Shown: positions 51,757 through 60,807 of the stretch, piece by piece | Numbering within the stretch: position 1 is the stretch's first letter | Layout of the letters: every line of letters begins with the position of its first letter | NCBI GenBank assembly: GCA_001804805.1 | Contig: MHBH01000084.1 | Location: 1 to 64,000 of the forward strand | Source of the DNA: Lentisphaerae bacterium GWF2_49_21 | Lineage (GTDB): Bacteria; Verrucomicrobiota; Lentisphaeria; Victivallales; GWF2-50-93 | Direction of reading: 5' to 3' | Length of the DNA: 64,000 bases | The notes under the pieces: model-generated | What the model was told of the DNA's origin: nothing | Databases searched by the model: none | Seen by the model: the letters and a program-made list of their open reading frames with translations, nothing else | Translations under genes and position numbers: made by a program

Positions 51757-52533
51757 CTAAAGATATCTGCTCAATGACTGATTAGCCCTTTTTCCTCCTT
51801 TGATGAAATAGCTTGCAGCCTCTTCGCGGACTTTCAATGACTTTCCGGAAGAGGATGTTTCGGTCTTGCTGAGTTCCTTACTGCCAACATGGATGCGACC
51901 GGCGATGCCTTTGACCCACTCCCTGTCGCCTACGGCCAGCGACTCCGTCCAGAAAGACTCTCTTGAAAGCTCCCCGGCCTTTATCTTATCCTCAAGAGTC
52001 CTCTCATACCATTCGGTGAACTCCTTCTCTGAACCGTGCCCCGTCTTCCTGATGAGCAGGTCCCGGTTGACAATCAGGCATCTCTTCCTTTTGCCGGCGG
52101 TTTCCGCGTACGAGCTGCCAATCCATTCGCGCGGATGCCCGACCTGCCCGTTGCGGACCATGTTGAGGTCGATGTAGAACATGCATCTTCCCAGATGGAC
52201 TCCGTCCTGGATCAGCGTCGACTTGTACCGGCCCGACCAGTAGGACCCGCCACGCTCCTTGCGCCGGTTGTACCTCTGCGCGGCGGTACCCTGCAGGAAC
52301 CTCAGCCCCTCGGATATTTCCGCAGGATCCCTGGCCCAGAGAAGAAGATGCACATGGTTGGAAGTGACCATGTAGCCCAGCACTTCCACCTTGTACCGCC
52401 GTGTCATCTGCCTCAGCAGTCCAAGATATCTGCGCCTGTCCCTGATGAACTTCAACAGGAACTTGCGGTCATGGCAGCGGTGGGTTATGTGATAGCTTCG
52501 GTGTTCAAGCAGTTTTCTGGCCCGTCTAGGCAT
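51757..52533 (-). CDS. REP-associated tyrosine transposase (RAYT, Y1/HUH family)
   Basis: A 258-residue protein. The HUH motif is SNHVHLLLW (His60, His62) and the catalytic Tyr120 is in CMFYIDLNMVRNGQV. LEHRSYHITHRCHDRKFLL, LRFLQGTAAQRYNRRK and YWSGRYKSTLI are typical of the IS200/IS605-related RAYT branch. RAYTs are single-copy domesticated transposases that nick REP hairpins next to a GTAG-type tetranucleotide. Here K palindromes flank the gene and many REP-like hairpins lie around it. The C-terminal extension (from about 170) has no clear match. The frame appears intact, so it may be active. Confidence 0.9.
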   Translation of the reverse strand: MPRRARKLLEHRSYHITHRCHDRKFLLKFIRDRRRYLGLLRQMTRRYKVEVLGYMVTSNHVHLLLWARDPAEISEGLRFLQGTAAQRYNRRKERGGSYWSGRYKSTLIQDGVHLGRCMFYIDLNMVRNGQVGHPREWIGSSYAETAGKRKRCLIVNRDLLIRKTGHGSEKEFTEWYERTLEDKIKAGELSRESFWTESLAVGDREWVKGIAGRIHVGSKELSKTETSSSGKSLKVREEAASYFIKGGKRANQSLSRYL

Positions 52534-52691
52534 CTTCTCCAGCCCCCCTCACAATTAAAATCATATCCCGAAATATAGACGCCCTCTGTAAAACATGAAA
52601 GCTTATATTTGTAATTTTATGGCATAAAAATCGCATTTAATGGCGCTTTTCAGCATGTTATTATTTGTAAAGCATTATTTGTAAATGACAT

Positions 52692-53240
52692 AGCTGGGAA
52701 CGTCCCCGTAGTTCACCCGTAGTTGAGCAAAAAGCAGTTGTCCCGAGCGCAAAGTGCCTCGGGACGCTCCGGGGGACAGCTCTTGCGAGCTTAACTACAA
52801 ACGGATACAGGTTGAAAGAAAGAATATGGAGAGACACGGGCAAGACCCTGTCATCTGACAGGGCAAGTGCTAGCGCTCCAGTAATTAAGAAATTCACAGG
52901 CTAAAGTTTACCCGCCTTTGGCGCCGCCGTCGGAGACTGTCGGACTTAGGGTTTTCATAATTGTTTGTAGTCAAGCCATTATTGGCTGTGGTTTTAAAAC
53001 AGTAGAAGAACACGCAAGAATGCGTTAACTACGAACAATAATACTGCCTGTCACGCTCATTTCTATGTCCGACAGGCTCCGTCGGCGGGTAAACATCTTG
53101 CCTGTACAAGTTTTTCTAATTCTTGAGAATTAAGAATGGTACAGCCTTCCGACCTCTCCTAATGGCTATGCCGGCCACGGAAAGGTCGTACCTGAATGGA
53201 ATACAAATACTGGTACAGGCTTGAAGCCCGTACCTACTTA
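52692..53240. repeat. K palindrome copy 4 and a dense REP-like cluster
   Basis: K copy 4 at 52692-52713 (CTGGGAACGTCCCCG). Then family G units at 52786-52812 (stem GCTCTTGCGAGC), 52961-52993 (GCCATTATTGGC) and 53006-53040 (CGCAAGAATGCG), and a CCCGAG/CTCGGG pair near 52742-52770. A GGCTTGAAGCCC hairpin at about 53217-53230 has GTAG 5' of its arm on the minus strand. No gene is seen in 52534-53253. Confidence 0.8.
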
Positions 53241-53253
53241 TAATGGGGGAAGT

Positions 53254-53884
53254 ATGGCTGAAATTATAGATCTCTACAGGTTCGGGGAATTTGCAGTAAA
53301 GAACAAGTATGTCGATGAGGGGAAGGTCAAGTACTGGCTGATTTGGGTGAAAAGGTATTCGGCCATGGTAATTCCGCCTGGAATCGACAAGTTGTCAGAC
53401 AGGATTGGGTATTATATCAACAATCTGAGCTGCGAGCCGAAAATTGAGGAGTGGCAGGTCCGGCAGGCGGAGGAGGCGGTAAGGATATTTGAGACGGTGT
53501 ATAGGCCGGCGTTGAAGAAGCAAGAGGCAGAGGTAAATGCAAAGGATCCATTGCCGGCCGGAGGCCAGCGCTCCGTAAATACAGGGGAGGGACTCGATTG
53601 AGGGGAGGATGCGGGAGATACTGAGGGTCAGGAATTACTCCTACCGGACTGAACAGACATATATCGAGCGGGTAAAATCCTATTTCACCTATGCCGAGAA
53701 GAACAGCTCTTGCGAGCTTGACTACGAACGGAAGCAAATCACAGAAAGTCGAACATTGAACATCGAATGGGAAAATAATAGAATTCAAGAGGATTCCTCT
53801 AGCAAAGCCTCCGTGACTTTGTGCGAGATAGGTGGAGCTACTGGGCCAGGTGTTTTTTTAGGAAGGTGTCCATTGCCTTTATGA
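53254..53884 (+). pseudogene. Broken tyrosine integrase (integron-integrase-like N-terminus)
   Basis: The first piece starts at ATG 53254 with a GGGGGA ribosome binding site (MAEIIDLYRFGEFAVKNKYV, then EEWQVRQAEEAVRIFETVY). It ends at 53601 after reading through a family B hairpin (LPAGGQRSVN). The second piece in another frame from 53609 (MREILRVRNYSYRTEQTYIERVKSYFTYAEKN) is the SAM-like core-binding domain that should follow. It then runs into a family G hairpin and family A words. The catalytic domain with the R-H-R-Y residues is missing. Two repeat insertions and a frameshift have killed it. Confidence 0.75.
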
Positions 53885-53960
53885 AGTCCATGAACTCCTT
53901 TCCATCCTCTTCGAAGCCATGGCCGCCATTATGGATGAAGAGCACGCTTTTTAAATATTC
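53838..53960 (-). pseudogene. C-terminal remnant of an alpha/beta-hydrolase (esterase-like)
   Basis: On the minus strand the frame reads EYLKSVLFIHNGGHGFEEDG, then KEFMDFIKAMDTFLKKHLAQ and TAG at 53838-53840. HNGGHGF resembles the catalytic-His loop near the end of acetyl-xylan-esterase-like or dienelactone-hydrolase-like proteins. Only about 40 residues remain, and the upstream side is cut by a hairpin repeat at 53958-53985. It is too short for certainty. Confidence 0.45.
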
Positions 53961-53985
53961 TGTACATGCTAAAGCACGTACCTAC
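53958..53985. repeat. REP-like hairpin GTACATGCTAAAGCACGTAC
   Basis: GTACATGC-TAAA-GCACGTAC-type hairpin. Read on the minus strand it has GTAG directly 5' of the arm, like 53212-53238. It marks the break of the esterase remnant. The rest of the gap to 54092 holds only a spaced inverted repeat GGATATGAG (54001-54009) / CTCATATCC (54047-54055). Confidence 0.6.
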
Positions 53986-54092
53986 CTGCGCATAATATAA
54001 GGATATGAGAGACGGCATACAATGGGGAGCAATGTATTGACCGCCCCTCATATCCAAAAAAACAATATGCTAAAAGAATCTACACGCTTGCA

Positions 54093-54128
54093 TACTTTAT
54101 GATATATAATATACTTATCAAAGTAATA
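54093..54128 (+). promoter_or_regulatory. AT-rich dyad over a -10 box, copy 1
   Basis: TACTTTAT ... ATCAAAGTA dyad flanking TATAAT at 54105-54110. 33 of 36 bases match 58860-58895. There is no good -35 at 17 nt, so activation by a bound protein is likely. It is 38 nt upstream of ATG 54166. Confidence 0.65.
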
Positions 54129-54165
54129 ACGGTATTTTTATTGAAAATATTCTGGAGGCAGTCCT

Positions 54166-57100
54166 ATGAAATCCTGCAAAGTGGTACTTTCACTCATTGC
54201 CTTTCTCACCGTAGCATCAATGTATGCCAAGCCTGCCGATACGAACGCCGCACGCGGGATCTTCCAGACGCCGATAAGTGCGGCGGATCTCGATTCTGCG
54301 AGTTTCGCAGAGTATGTGGACGGGCAGGAGAAGAAGATCGAAGCGGCAGATGCGAAGGACAGGAGCGCCAGTCCGCAGTGGCTGATCTGGACGCAGACCG
54401 ATGGAGGTGGCCACAGCGGGAGGAAGTTCGGAGAGTCGAAGAAGCCCGGGTTCAGACATCTCAGGATCGGATTCCTCTCGGAGAAACCAGTCGGTTCGAT
54501 AATGATGTCTGGGGATAACAAGGTCAGCGTGTTGAAGCCCGGGGCTGCATATCCCGGGAATCTCGCCGATGAGTCGCAGTGGCTGCAAGGCGAAAGGATA
54601 TCCAAGGACAAGATCTCATCTGAAGAGCCGGACAAGGAGGGGAACCTGTTCATATGGAACCTGCCTGCCGGCACAAAGACAAGGGCATTGCGGATCACGC
54701 ATGAGGCGCAGGAATCCGACAAGACATACAATGGATATATTGGCGGAGTCTATGTGCTTCCAGAAAGGTTTGCGAACATCGCACCGCAGGCGCAGTCCGT
54801 AACGCGGAGTTCGTCGGAGAAGGCAGGCAGGATCATCAATCAGAGCACCGACGGATTCTGGGGAGCCTGGGAGAACATGAACAGCGAGGACTCACGTCCA
54901 AAACTCATTTCCGAGGATCCGGAATGGATGATGCTGGCCTGGCAGCGTCCGACGCCTTTGCGCGGGATCTGCCTGGAGTTCCCGGGCTTCAAGACGGCGG
55001 AACTCTATATCTACAAGGGCGCGGAGACGACACATCCCCGGGACGCGGTTGAAACGGACTGGGAGAAGCTGATGGATCTCAATGACCTGAAATGCCTTTA
55101 TTCAATGCCTCTTCCCGTATGGTTCTTCGATTTTGGAAAAGTTGTGACGACGCGCGCGATCCGCCTGAAGGTCACGGAACCGTTGAATGAGAAGGAGCAG
55201 CATCCGCACATAAAAAACAAGATCATGGTCGGTAAAAGGATATGGCTCGGAGAATTCATGGCTTTGCGCGCACTCGGTTCCGATGCGCTTGCGACAGCGC
55301 TTCCTGCGGTTACTGAGAAAAAAGTCTCACAGGACCTTCTGATACCGGTGAAGTTCACTCTTCCTGAAGACGGATTTGTCACGCTTGTCATAGAGGACAA
55401 GGACGGAAAACGCATTCGAAACCTGATATCTGAAACTCCGTTTCCGAAAGGCGACAACATCGCCTACTGGGACGGCACCGACGATCTTGGACGCGACATT
55501 GAAGCCGCAAAGCACGGACTGTATCACATACCGGCGCAGTTTGTTGCCCCGGGGGAATACCGTGTCCGCGGACTTTGGCGCAAGGAGATTCATTCCTTCT
55601 ATGAGTTCGGAGTATACAATCCCGGCACGCCTCCATGGAGCGTAGCCGACCATACCGGCGGTTGGCTGTCCAACCACTGCGCCCCGATGGCGGCGGCATT
55701 TGTCCCGGCGGAAAAATCACCGACAAAGGAACCGGCGATGTTCCTGGGATGCTATCTGACTGAAGGCCCCGACGGACTCGCCTGGGTCGATCTCGACGGG
55801 AAAAAACGCGGTGGAAAAGGATGGATCGGCGGCAACTGGACCACTGCTCCATATATCGCATATGACTGGGGGGCGAAGGCGGATCCCGGAGTCCATCTTT
55901 ATGTCGCATCAATGGGCAGGGCTGAGAGCGGTGAGACCGACAAGAAGAAGAAAAAGGACAATCCGATTCCTGAACTCCGCATCACTGCGCTGACGTCAGG
56001 CTCTGACAGGCCGATACTGAAGCATGAATTTGAGATGCTCCCCGACGGCCTGACGAATGTCGGCGGTGAAATCGGCGGGCTTGCGGCATACGACAGCGTT
56101 CTCGTATGCAGTCTTACCAGGACAAACCAGCTAATGTATGTCAACGCGCCGGCATCGCCTGATGCGAAACAGGGCAAGGCTGCCGGAACGGTAATTGGAA
56201 CGGTCAAGGTCGATTCTCCGAGGGGGCTTGTCTTTGATCCGAAGGGGCGACTGCTTGTGATTTCCGGTAAGAAGGTAGTTGAAGTCGAACGGTCAGCCGA
56301 GGTGAAGGAGCCCAAGGTGATTATATCCGAAGGTCTTGAGGATCCTGCAGGCATAACTCTCGACGCCGACGGAAACATCTACATCAGCGACCGCGGGAAC
56401 AGCCATCAGGTGAAGGTGTTTTCGCCGCAGGGCAAATTCCTCCGCGCCATCGGAAAGGCCGGAGCGCCGAAGGAAGGGCCGTATGATCCGCTGCACATGA
56501 ACAATCCGCGCGGACTCGCCATAGATCCGAACAGGCATCTGTGGGTCGCGGAGGACGACTACATGCCGAAGCGCGTGAGCGTGTGGACATTGGACGGCAA
56601 GCTTGTAAATGCATTCTACGGGCCGTCGAAATATGGTGGTGGCGGTACGATCGATCCTGTCGACAAGACGCGTTTCTACTATGCTGACGAGGGCAGGGGG
56701 CTGATGGAGTTCAAGCTCGATTGGGAGAAGGGGGTTTCGCAGCTGGCGACAATCCTCTGCCGCAGGGATACAGAAGACCAGAGGCTTCCGTTCCGCAGCG
56801 CGGCTCCGGAGACTGTGATGTACCGCGACGTCGGCGGGAAGAAGATCAGGTACTTCACGAACTGCTACAATTCGAACCCGACAGGGGGGCATGGCACCGC
56901 ATTCATCTTCATAGAGGAGGACAACGTGCTCCGTCCTGTCGCAGGAATGGGACGCGGCAGCGACTGGAAGGAGATGTTGAAGGGCGATGAGTTCAAGGGG
57001 CTCATCCCCGAGGGCGTGATAAACACAAAGGGAGAATTCAAGAATCCATTCTTCTTCATGTGGTCGGATCTGAATTCGGACGGAAAGGTGCAGGCGTCGG

Positions 57101-58647
57101 AACTGGATTTGCGGCTGGGAACAAGCGGAGGAGTGACCGTGCTGCCGGACTTCTCGTTCTGCCTGGCGCGGTTCGGCCAGGAGAAGGAACCCAAGAAATC
57201 GATCAGGCTTCAGCCGGTGGAATTCACCGACAAGGGCGTTCCGAAATATGATTTCTCCAAAGGGCAGATACTTGCTGAAGGCGTGAACGGGCCGGCATCG
57301 TCCGGAGGCGACCAGGTGCTTGTCGACGATGCGGGCAATGTTGTGGTGACGCTTGGCATATCGCCGTTTCCGGCGCATTCGATCAGCGGCGGGAAGATTG
57401 GTGCTGCAACTTGGAGCTATCCGAGCATGTGGCCCGGCCTTCATGCTTCGCACGAGGCGCCGAAGCCGAAATTCCCCGGAGAGCTGATCGGCACTACGCG
57501 GCTCATGGGCAATTTCATCAATCCGAAAGGATCTGATGCCGGACCTGTATTTGCACTGAACACCAGCATGGGGGAGATGTATCTTTTCACTTCCGACGGA
57601 CTTTTCATCGCGACGCCGTTCGTGGACAACAGGATCTCGGAGAGCATAAGGAGTCCGGTGACAAAACGCAACATGAGCCTGGACGGGCTGTCGCTCGGAG
57701 GCGAGAATTTCTGGCCGATGATTACGCAGACGAAGGACGGTACGGTCTATCTTGTCAATGGCAACCATTCGATCTTCGAGAGGATCGAGGGGCTGGAGAC
57801 GATCCGCAGGATCCCGCAGACGACATTGACGGTAACAGCGAAGGATCTGGAGAAGGCGCAGAAATACATGGCGGAAGTGGAAGTCCAGCGGAAACTGGAG
57901 CAGGGCGGGGGCGTGATGTATGTCTCGCTCAATGCACCTGCGCCTGCTGTCGACGGGAAGATCGAGGACTGGCCGAGCACGTGGGTGGAGATCGACAAGA
58001 GCGGTTCGTCCGCGTGGTTCAACTCGAATTCAAGGCCGTACAACATCAAGGGCGCTGTCACCATAGCGAACGGGAAATTATATGCCGCGTGGCAGACAAA
58101 TGATCCCAAGCTTCTCAGGAATTCCGGCGAAATGCCCATAGCGCCGTTCAAGACCGGAGGTACGCTGGAGCTCATGATAGGTGCGAACTCCGCAGCAGAT
58201 TCGAAGCGAAGTGCGCCAGTTGAAGGCGACATCCGGCTGACAGTGACTGAGGTGAAGGATCCCACAGACAAGAAGGGGCTGGCGCAAAAGACTTTTGCGA
58301 TTCTCTACCGTCCGGTTGCTGCCGGGACGAAGACGGACAAGGTTCCGTTCAGTTCGCCGTGGCGCACGATCAATTTCGACCGTGTCGACGATGTGAGCGA
58401 CAAGGTTCAGCTGGCGTCTGACGGAAAGGGGAACTATGAAATCTCCGTGCCGCTGGAAGTTCTCGGACTGAACCCGAAACCCGGAATGAGGATCAAGGGC
58501 GACATCGGCATACTGCGCGGGAACGGTTCGGAGACGCTGGCGCGCACATACTGGAGCAACAAGGCGACCTCGATAATTTCAGATGTCCCTTCCGAAGCCG
58601 CGCTGACGCCCGGACTCTGGGGGACTTGGGAGTTCAGTTCGAAATAG
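54166..58647 (+). CDS. Giant exported NHL-repeat protein with F5/8-type, FlgD-like and CBM9-like domains
   Basis: A 1493-residue protein with signal 1-21 (ending MYAKPAD) and ribosome binding site TGGAGG. Order: discoidin or F5/8-like regions (about 60-400, RHLRIGFLSEKPVGSIMMSG, RGICLEFPGFKTAELYIYKG, TTRAIRLKVTEPL); a FlgD-Ig-like module (about 405-470, IPVKFTLPEDGFVTLVIEDKDGKRIRNL); NHL propeller blades (about 650-850, DPAGITLDADGNIYISDRGNSHQVKVFSPQGKFLRAIG, NNPRGLAIDPNRHLWVAEDD); and a C-terminal CBM9-like domain (about 1260-1490, APAVDGKIEDWPSTWVEI). It probably binds glycans outside the cell. No catalytic site seen. A related gene lies at 61829. Confidence 0.8.
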   Translation: MKSCKVVLSLIAFLTVASMYAKPADTNAARGIFQTPISAADLDSASFAEYVDGQEKKIEAADAKDRSASPQWLIWTQTDGGGHSGRKFGESKKPGFRHLRIGFLSEKPVGSIMMSGDNKVSVLKPGAAYPGNLADESQWLQGERISKDKISSEEPDKEGNLFIWNLPAGTKTRALRITHEAQESDKTYNGYIGGVYVLPERFANIAPQAQSVTRSSSEKAGRIINQSTDGFWGAWENMNSEDSRPKLISEDPEWMMLAWQRPTPLRGICLEFPGFKTAELYIYKGAETTHPRDAVETDWEKLMDLNDLKCLYSMPLPVWFFDFGKVVTTRAIRLKVTEPLNEKEQHPHIKNKIMVGKRIWLGEFMALRALGSDALATALPAVTEKKVSQDLLIPVKFTLPEDGFVTLVIEDKDGKRIRNLISETPFPKGDNIAYWDGTDDLGRDIEAAKHGLYHIPAQFVAPGEYRVRGLWRKEIHSFYEFGVYNPGTPPWSVADHTGGWLSNHCAPMAAAFVPAEKSPTKEPAMFLGCYLTEGPDGLAWVDLDGKKRGGKGWIGGNWTTAPYIAYDWGAKADPGVHLYVASMGRAESGETDKKKKKDNPIPELRITALTSGSDRPILKHEFEMLPDGLTNVGGEIGGLAAYDSVLVCSLTRTNQLMYVNAPASPDAKQGKAAGTVIGTVKVDSPRGLVFDPKGRLLVISGKKVVEVERSAEVKEPKVIISEGLEDPAGITLDADGNIYISDRGNSHQVKVFSPQGKFLRAIGKAGAPKEGPYDPLHMNNPRGLAIDPNRHLWVAEDDYMPKRVSVWTLDGKLVNAFYGPSKYGGGGTIDPVDKTRFYYADEGRGLMEFKLDWEKGVSQLATILCRRDTEDQRLPFRSAAPETVMYRDVGGKKIRYFTNCYNSNPTGGHGTAFIFIEEDNVLRPVAGMGRGSDWKEMLKGDEFKGLIPEGVINTKGEFKNPFFFMWSDLNSDGKVQASELDLRLGTSGGVTVLPDFSFCLARFGQEKEPKKSIRLQPVEFTDKGVPKYDFSKGQILAEGVNGPASSGGDQVLVDDAGNVVVTLGISPFPAHSISGGKIGAATWSYPSMWPGLHASHEAPKPKFPGELIGTTRLMGNFINPKGSDAGPVFALNTSMGEMYLFTSDGLFIATPFVDNRISESIRSPVTKRNMSLDGLSLGGENFWPMITQTKDGTVYLVNGNHSIFERIEGLETIRRIPQTTLTVTAKDLEKAQKYMAEVEVQRKLEQGGGVMYVSLNAPAPAVDGKIEDWPSTWVEIDKSGSSAWFNSNSRPYNIKGAVTIANGKLYAAWQTNDPKLLRNSGEMPIAPFKTGGTLELMIGANSAADSKRSAPVEGDIRLTVTEVKDPTDKKGLAQKTFAILYRPVAAGTKTDKVPFSSPWRTINFDRVDDVSDKVQLASDGKGNYEISVPLEVLGLNPKPGMRIKGDIGILRGNGSETLARTYWSNKATSIISDVPSEAALTPGLWGTWEFSSK

Positions 58648-58665
58648 AATGGAGTTCCAAAATAA

Positions 58666-58716
58666 CGGAGGGCGGACTTTCCAGTCCGCCACTTCGCGGG
58701 TTGGAAAACCCGCGAT
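58666..58716. repeat. Double hairpin GGCGGACTTTCCAGTCCGCC / CGCGGGTTGGAAAACCCGCG
   Basis: Two strong hairpins in a row (58671-58690 and 58695-58714) behind the giant gene. They may serve as terminator or are REP-like. GGAG (58667-58670) is directly 5' of the first arm. The sequence ATTATGAGACGACTAGTAAC at 58744-58763 recurs at the window start (about 69-87). Confidence 0.7.
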
Positions 58717-58848
58717 CTTTTGAAGAGGAAATACCTTGAAATTATTATGAGACGACTAGTAACTACCAGCGAATGGCAAAAATATAAAATTCAGAAGACA
58801 ACTCATATTGATTTTCGCATCAATTTCTGATATTATCTCTTCTAGGGC

Positions 58849-58895
58849 TTGACATTTAATACTTTATAATATATAATATACTTAATAAAGTAATA
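58849..58895 (+). promoter_or_regulatory. Consensus sigma70 promoter with AT-rich dyad, copy 2
   Basis: TTGACA (58849-58854), 17-nt spacer, TATAAT (58872-58877). The dyad TACTTTAT ... ATAAAGTA (58860-58890) overlaps the -10. A protein bound there would block polymerase, so it is probably a repressor site shared with the gene at 54166. Confidence 0.75.
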
Positions 58896-58945
58896 GTCGG
58901 AAAGAGCCGGTTTTGGCGGTATCCAAGATTTAAACTGAGGCGAAA

Positions 58946-59845
58946 ATGGAAAATACATGCCAATGCCATGGAAAGGCTTCTGAACTGCTTGTGGCTGTGC
59001 CCGCCATAGCTACGAGGGTGCTTTTGCGCCCGAGAGCGACGGCGAGAGTGACTCGATTTACATTAATCGAGTTACTCGTGGTCATTGCGATCATCGCAAT
59101 CCTTGCGGCAATGCTCCTGCCTGCGCTGCAGAACGCGAAGGAGACCGCACGGAGGATAGTCTGTGTAGGAAATCTCAAGCAGGTGGGCACTTTCTGCTTC
59201 CTCTATGATGCCGACTACAATGGGTGGTTTCCACCGCATAACCGAAATGGGAACTTTGTTACGCAAACCAGTTTGATCTATGGCGGGGAGCCGTTCTGTG
59301 TCAATGGTCTGGGTTTTCTGTGCCGCACCAGGAAGGCTGATGCAACTCCTCCTTCGTATATACCTGAAGATACTCCCAGTTATACCGCGTCGGGGGATGT
59401 TTTCTTCTGCCCGAACGTTGACGGTGGTTCGATAGCGGTGGCCAGTTCGATCTTTCCCAAGGGCAAGACTCTAGACTACTTGTGGCACGACAGGGGAGTC
59501 CAGGGATATTTCTACCATGGAGATCCCTGGGATACATACACTACGGGGAAGATGGACTTTGAAAAACTTTATACAGGAGCTCCAGGATTCCTATCCGGGT
59601 ACATATACGGATCAATGCGCAGACAGAACAACGCTTCGTCAACGTCGATCATCCCCCTGATCTCCGATCTCATGCAGGAAAACGGGGATACTTCCTATTT
59701 CCGGCTGCACTCGCCTGGGAAAGTCGGGTATATCCAAGGCGGCGGGAATACCACCTTCGGGGATGGACATGTGGAATGGGTTGACGGAAAGGGATGGAGG
59801 ACGTCAGGAGGCTTCAACAATTACTACCGGCCTTACTACTACTGA
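58946..59845 (+). CDS. Prepilin-type protein 1 of tandem cluster, extended leader
   Basis: A 299-residue protein. A long leader ([22 protein letters not shown], then [15 protein letters not shown]) precedes [29 protein letters not shown], with FTLIELL at 59057-59077. ELLVAV at 58982-58999 may be the remnant of a first FTLIELL module. Mature part: [25 protein letters not shown] and the end [24 protein letters not shown] (DGHV motif). It is very similar to the next gene, so the two are recent duplicates. GAGGCG is the ribosome binding site. Confidence 0.85.
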   Translation: MENTCQCHGKASELLVAVPAIATRVLLRPRATARVTRFTLIELLVVIAIIAILAAMLLPALQNAKETARRIVCVGNLKQVGTFCFLYDADYNGWFPPHNRNGNFVTQTSLIYGGEPFCVNGLGFLCRTRKADATPPSYIPEDTPSYTASGDVFFCPNVDGGSIAVASSIFPKGKTLDYLWHDRGVQGYFYHGDPWDTYTTGKMDFEKLYTGAPGFLSGYIYGSMRRQNNASSTSIIPLISDLMQENGDTSYFRLHSPGKVGYIQGGGNTTFGDGHVEWVDGKGWRTSGGFNNYYRPYYY

Positions 59846-59879
59846 TCTGCTTGTGCATGAATATTAATTAAGGGGAGAT

Positions 59880-60767
59880 GTGGTCTCAAAATCTAAATTT
59901 ACCTTGACCGAATTTCTGGAGGTTGATTGTGTGGCCCGTTCGACAAGCTCAGGGCGACCAGTAGTTCGCTCAATGTTTACATTGATCGAACTACTGGTCG
60001 TAATTGCGATCATCGCAATTCTTGCGGCCATGTTGCTTCCTGCGCTCCAGAACGCGAAGGAGACCGCCCGGAGGATAGTCTGTACAGGCAATCTCAAGCA
60101 GATCGGATCAATGTGCTTCCTCTACGATTCGGACTATGATGGCTGGTTTCCGCCGGGGTGCCGCGGGGGCAACACTTTTACGGCCTCTAGTTTGGCGATG
60201 AACGGCACAGTAGGAAATTTCCACTGGGTGATGAATTTGGGTTTCCTGTGTCGCCCCACCCCCTTTTCCGATGATAATCCGGGCGATACTCCGACCTATA
60301 CGCCTTCTCCTGACATTTTCTTCTGCCCGAACATTTTTGGAAATAGTGCAGCGGTGTCCAATTCAGCCTTCCCGACTGGCGATGCTCCGAATAAGACCTG
60401 GCATACCAGGGGTAAGCAGGGGTACGTGTATGACGCTGATCCGTGGAACTCTAAAAATGATGGAGGATATGATTTCGTGTTCGACAGCCTTAATAAAACC
60501 GCTTACTTCGGGGCAAGCGTAGGAGTCATATTCGGCTCCAGCCGGAAGTCCGTGTCCAAGGCTTCGACGGCCAATATCCCTATGGCTTCAGACTTAATGC
60601 AGGAAAATCCCCCGGGCTATTTGCGCCTGCACTCGCCGGGCAGAGTCGGATATATCCAGGGCGGCGGCAATGTCGTCTTCGGGGACGGGCATGCTGAATG
60701 GCAGGATGGAAAGATATGGAGGAAGGATGGAGGCTCGAACAACTACTGCCGGCCGTACTATAACTGA
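59880..60767 (+). CDS. Prepilin-type protein 2 of tandem cluster, duplicated leader motif
   Basis: A 295-residue frame from GTG 59880. AGGGGAG lies too close to it, and the overlapping ATG 59878 leads to an early stop, so the start is odd. The leader carries FTLTEFL (59898-59918) and FTLIELL (59976-59996) 26 codons apart, separated by [19 protein letters not shown]. The rest follows gene 1 closely ([53 protein letters not shown]). ATG 59973 just before the second module is an alternative start but lacks a ribosome binding site. Confidence 0.82.
   Translation: MVSKSKFTLTEFLEVDCVARSTSSGRPVVRSMFTLIELLVVIAIIAILAAMLLPALQNAKETARRIVCTGNLKQIGSMCFLYDSDYDGWFPPGCRGGNTFTASSLAMNGTVGNFHWVMNLGFLCRPTPFSDDNPGDTPTYTPSPDIFFCPNIFGNSAAVSNSAFPTGDAPNKTWHTRGKQGYVYDADPWNSKNDGGYDFVFDSLNKTAYFGASVGVIFGSSRKSVSKASTANIPMASDLMQENPPGYLRLHSPGRVGYIQGGGNVVFGDGHAEWQDGKIWRKDGGSNNYCRPYYN
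59931..59959 (+). repeat. In-frame 29-nt repeat in a prepilin leader (copy 2)
   Basis: GTGGCCCGTTCGACAAGCTC then AGGGCGACC, in the frame VARSTSSGR as at 49582-49610. Confidence 0.9.
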
Positions 60768-60807
60768 ATATGATGGAAGATTGGAACTTGTATCTTAAAG
60801 GAGTGCC

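Noticed and set aside
56293-57768. Minus-strand open frame of 491 codons
   Set aside because: Antisense to the giant NHL gene; rich in Arg/His/Pro as expected from a shadow frame, with no recognisable domain.
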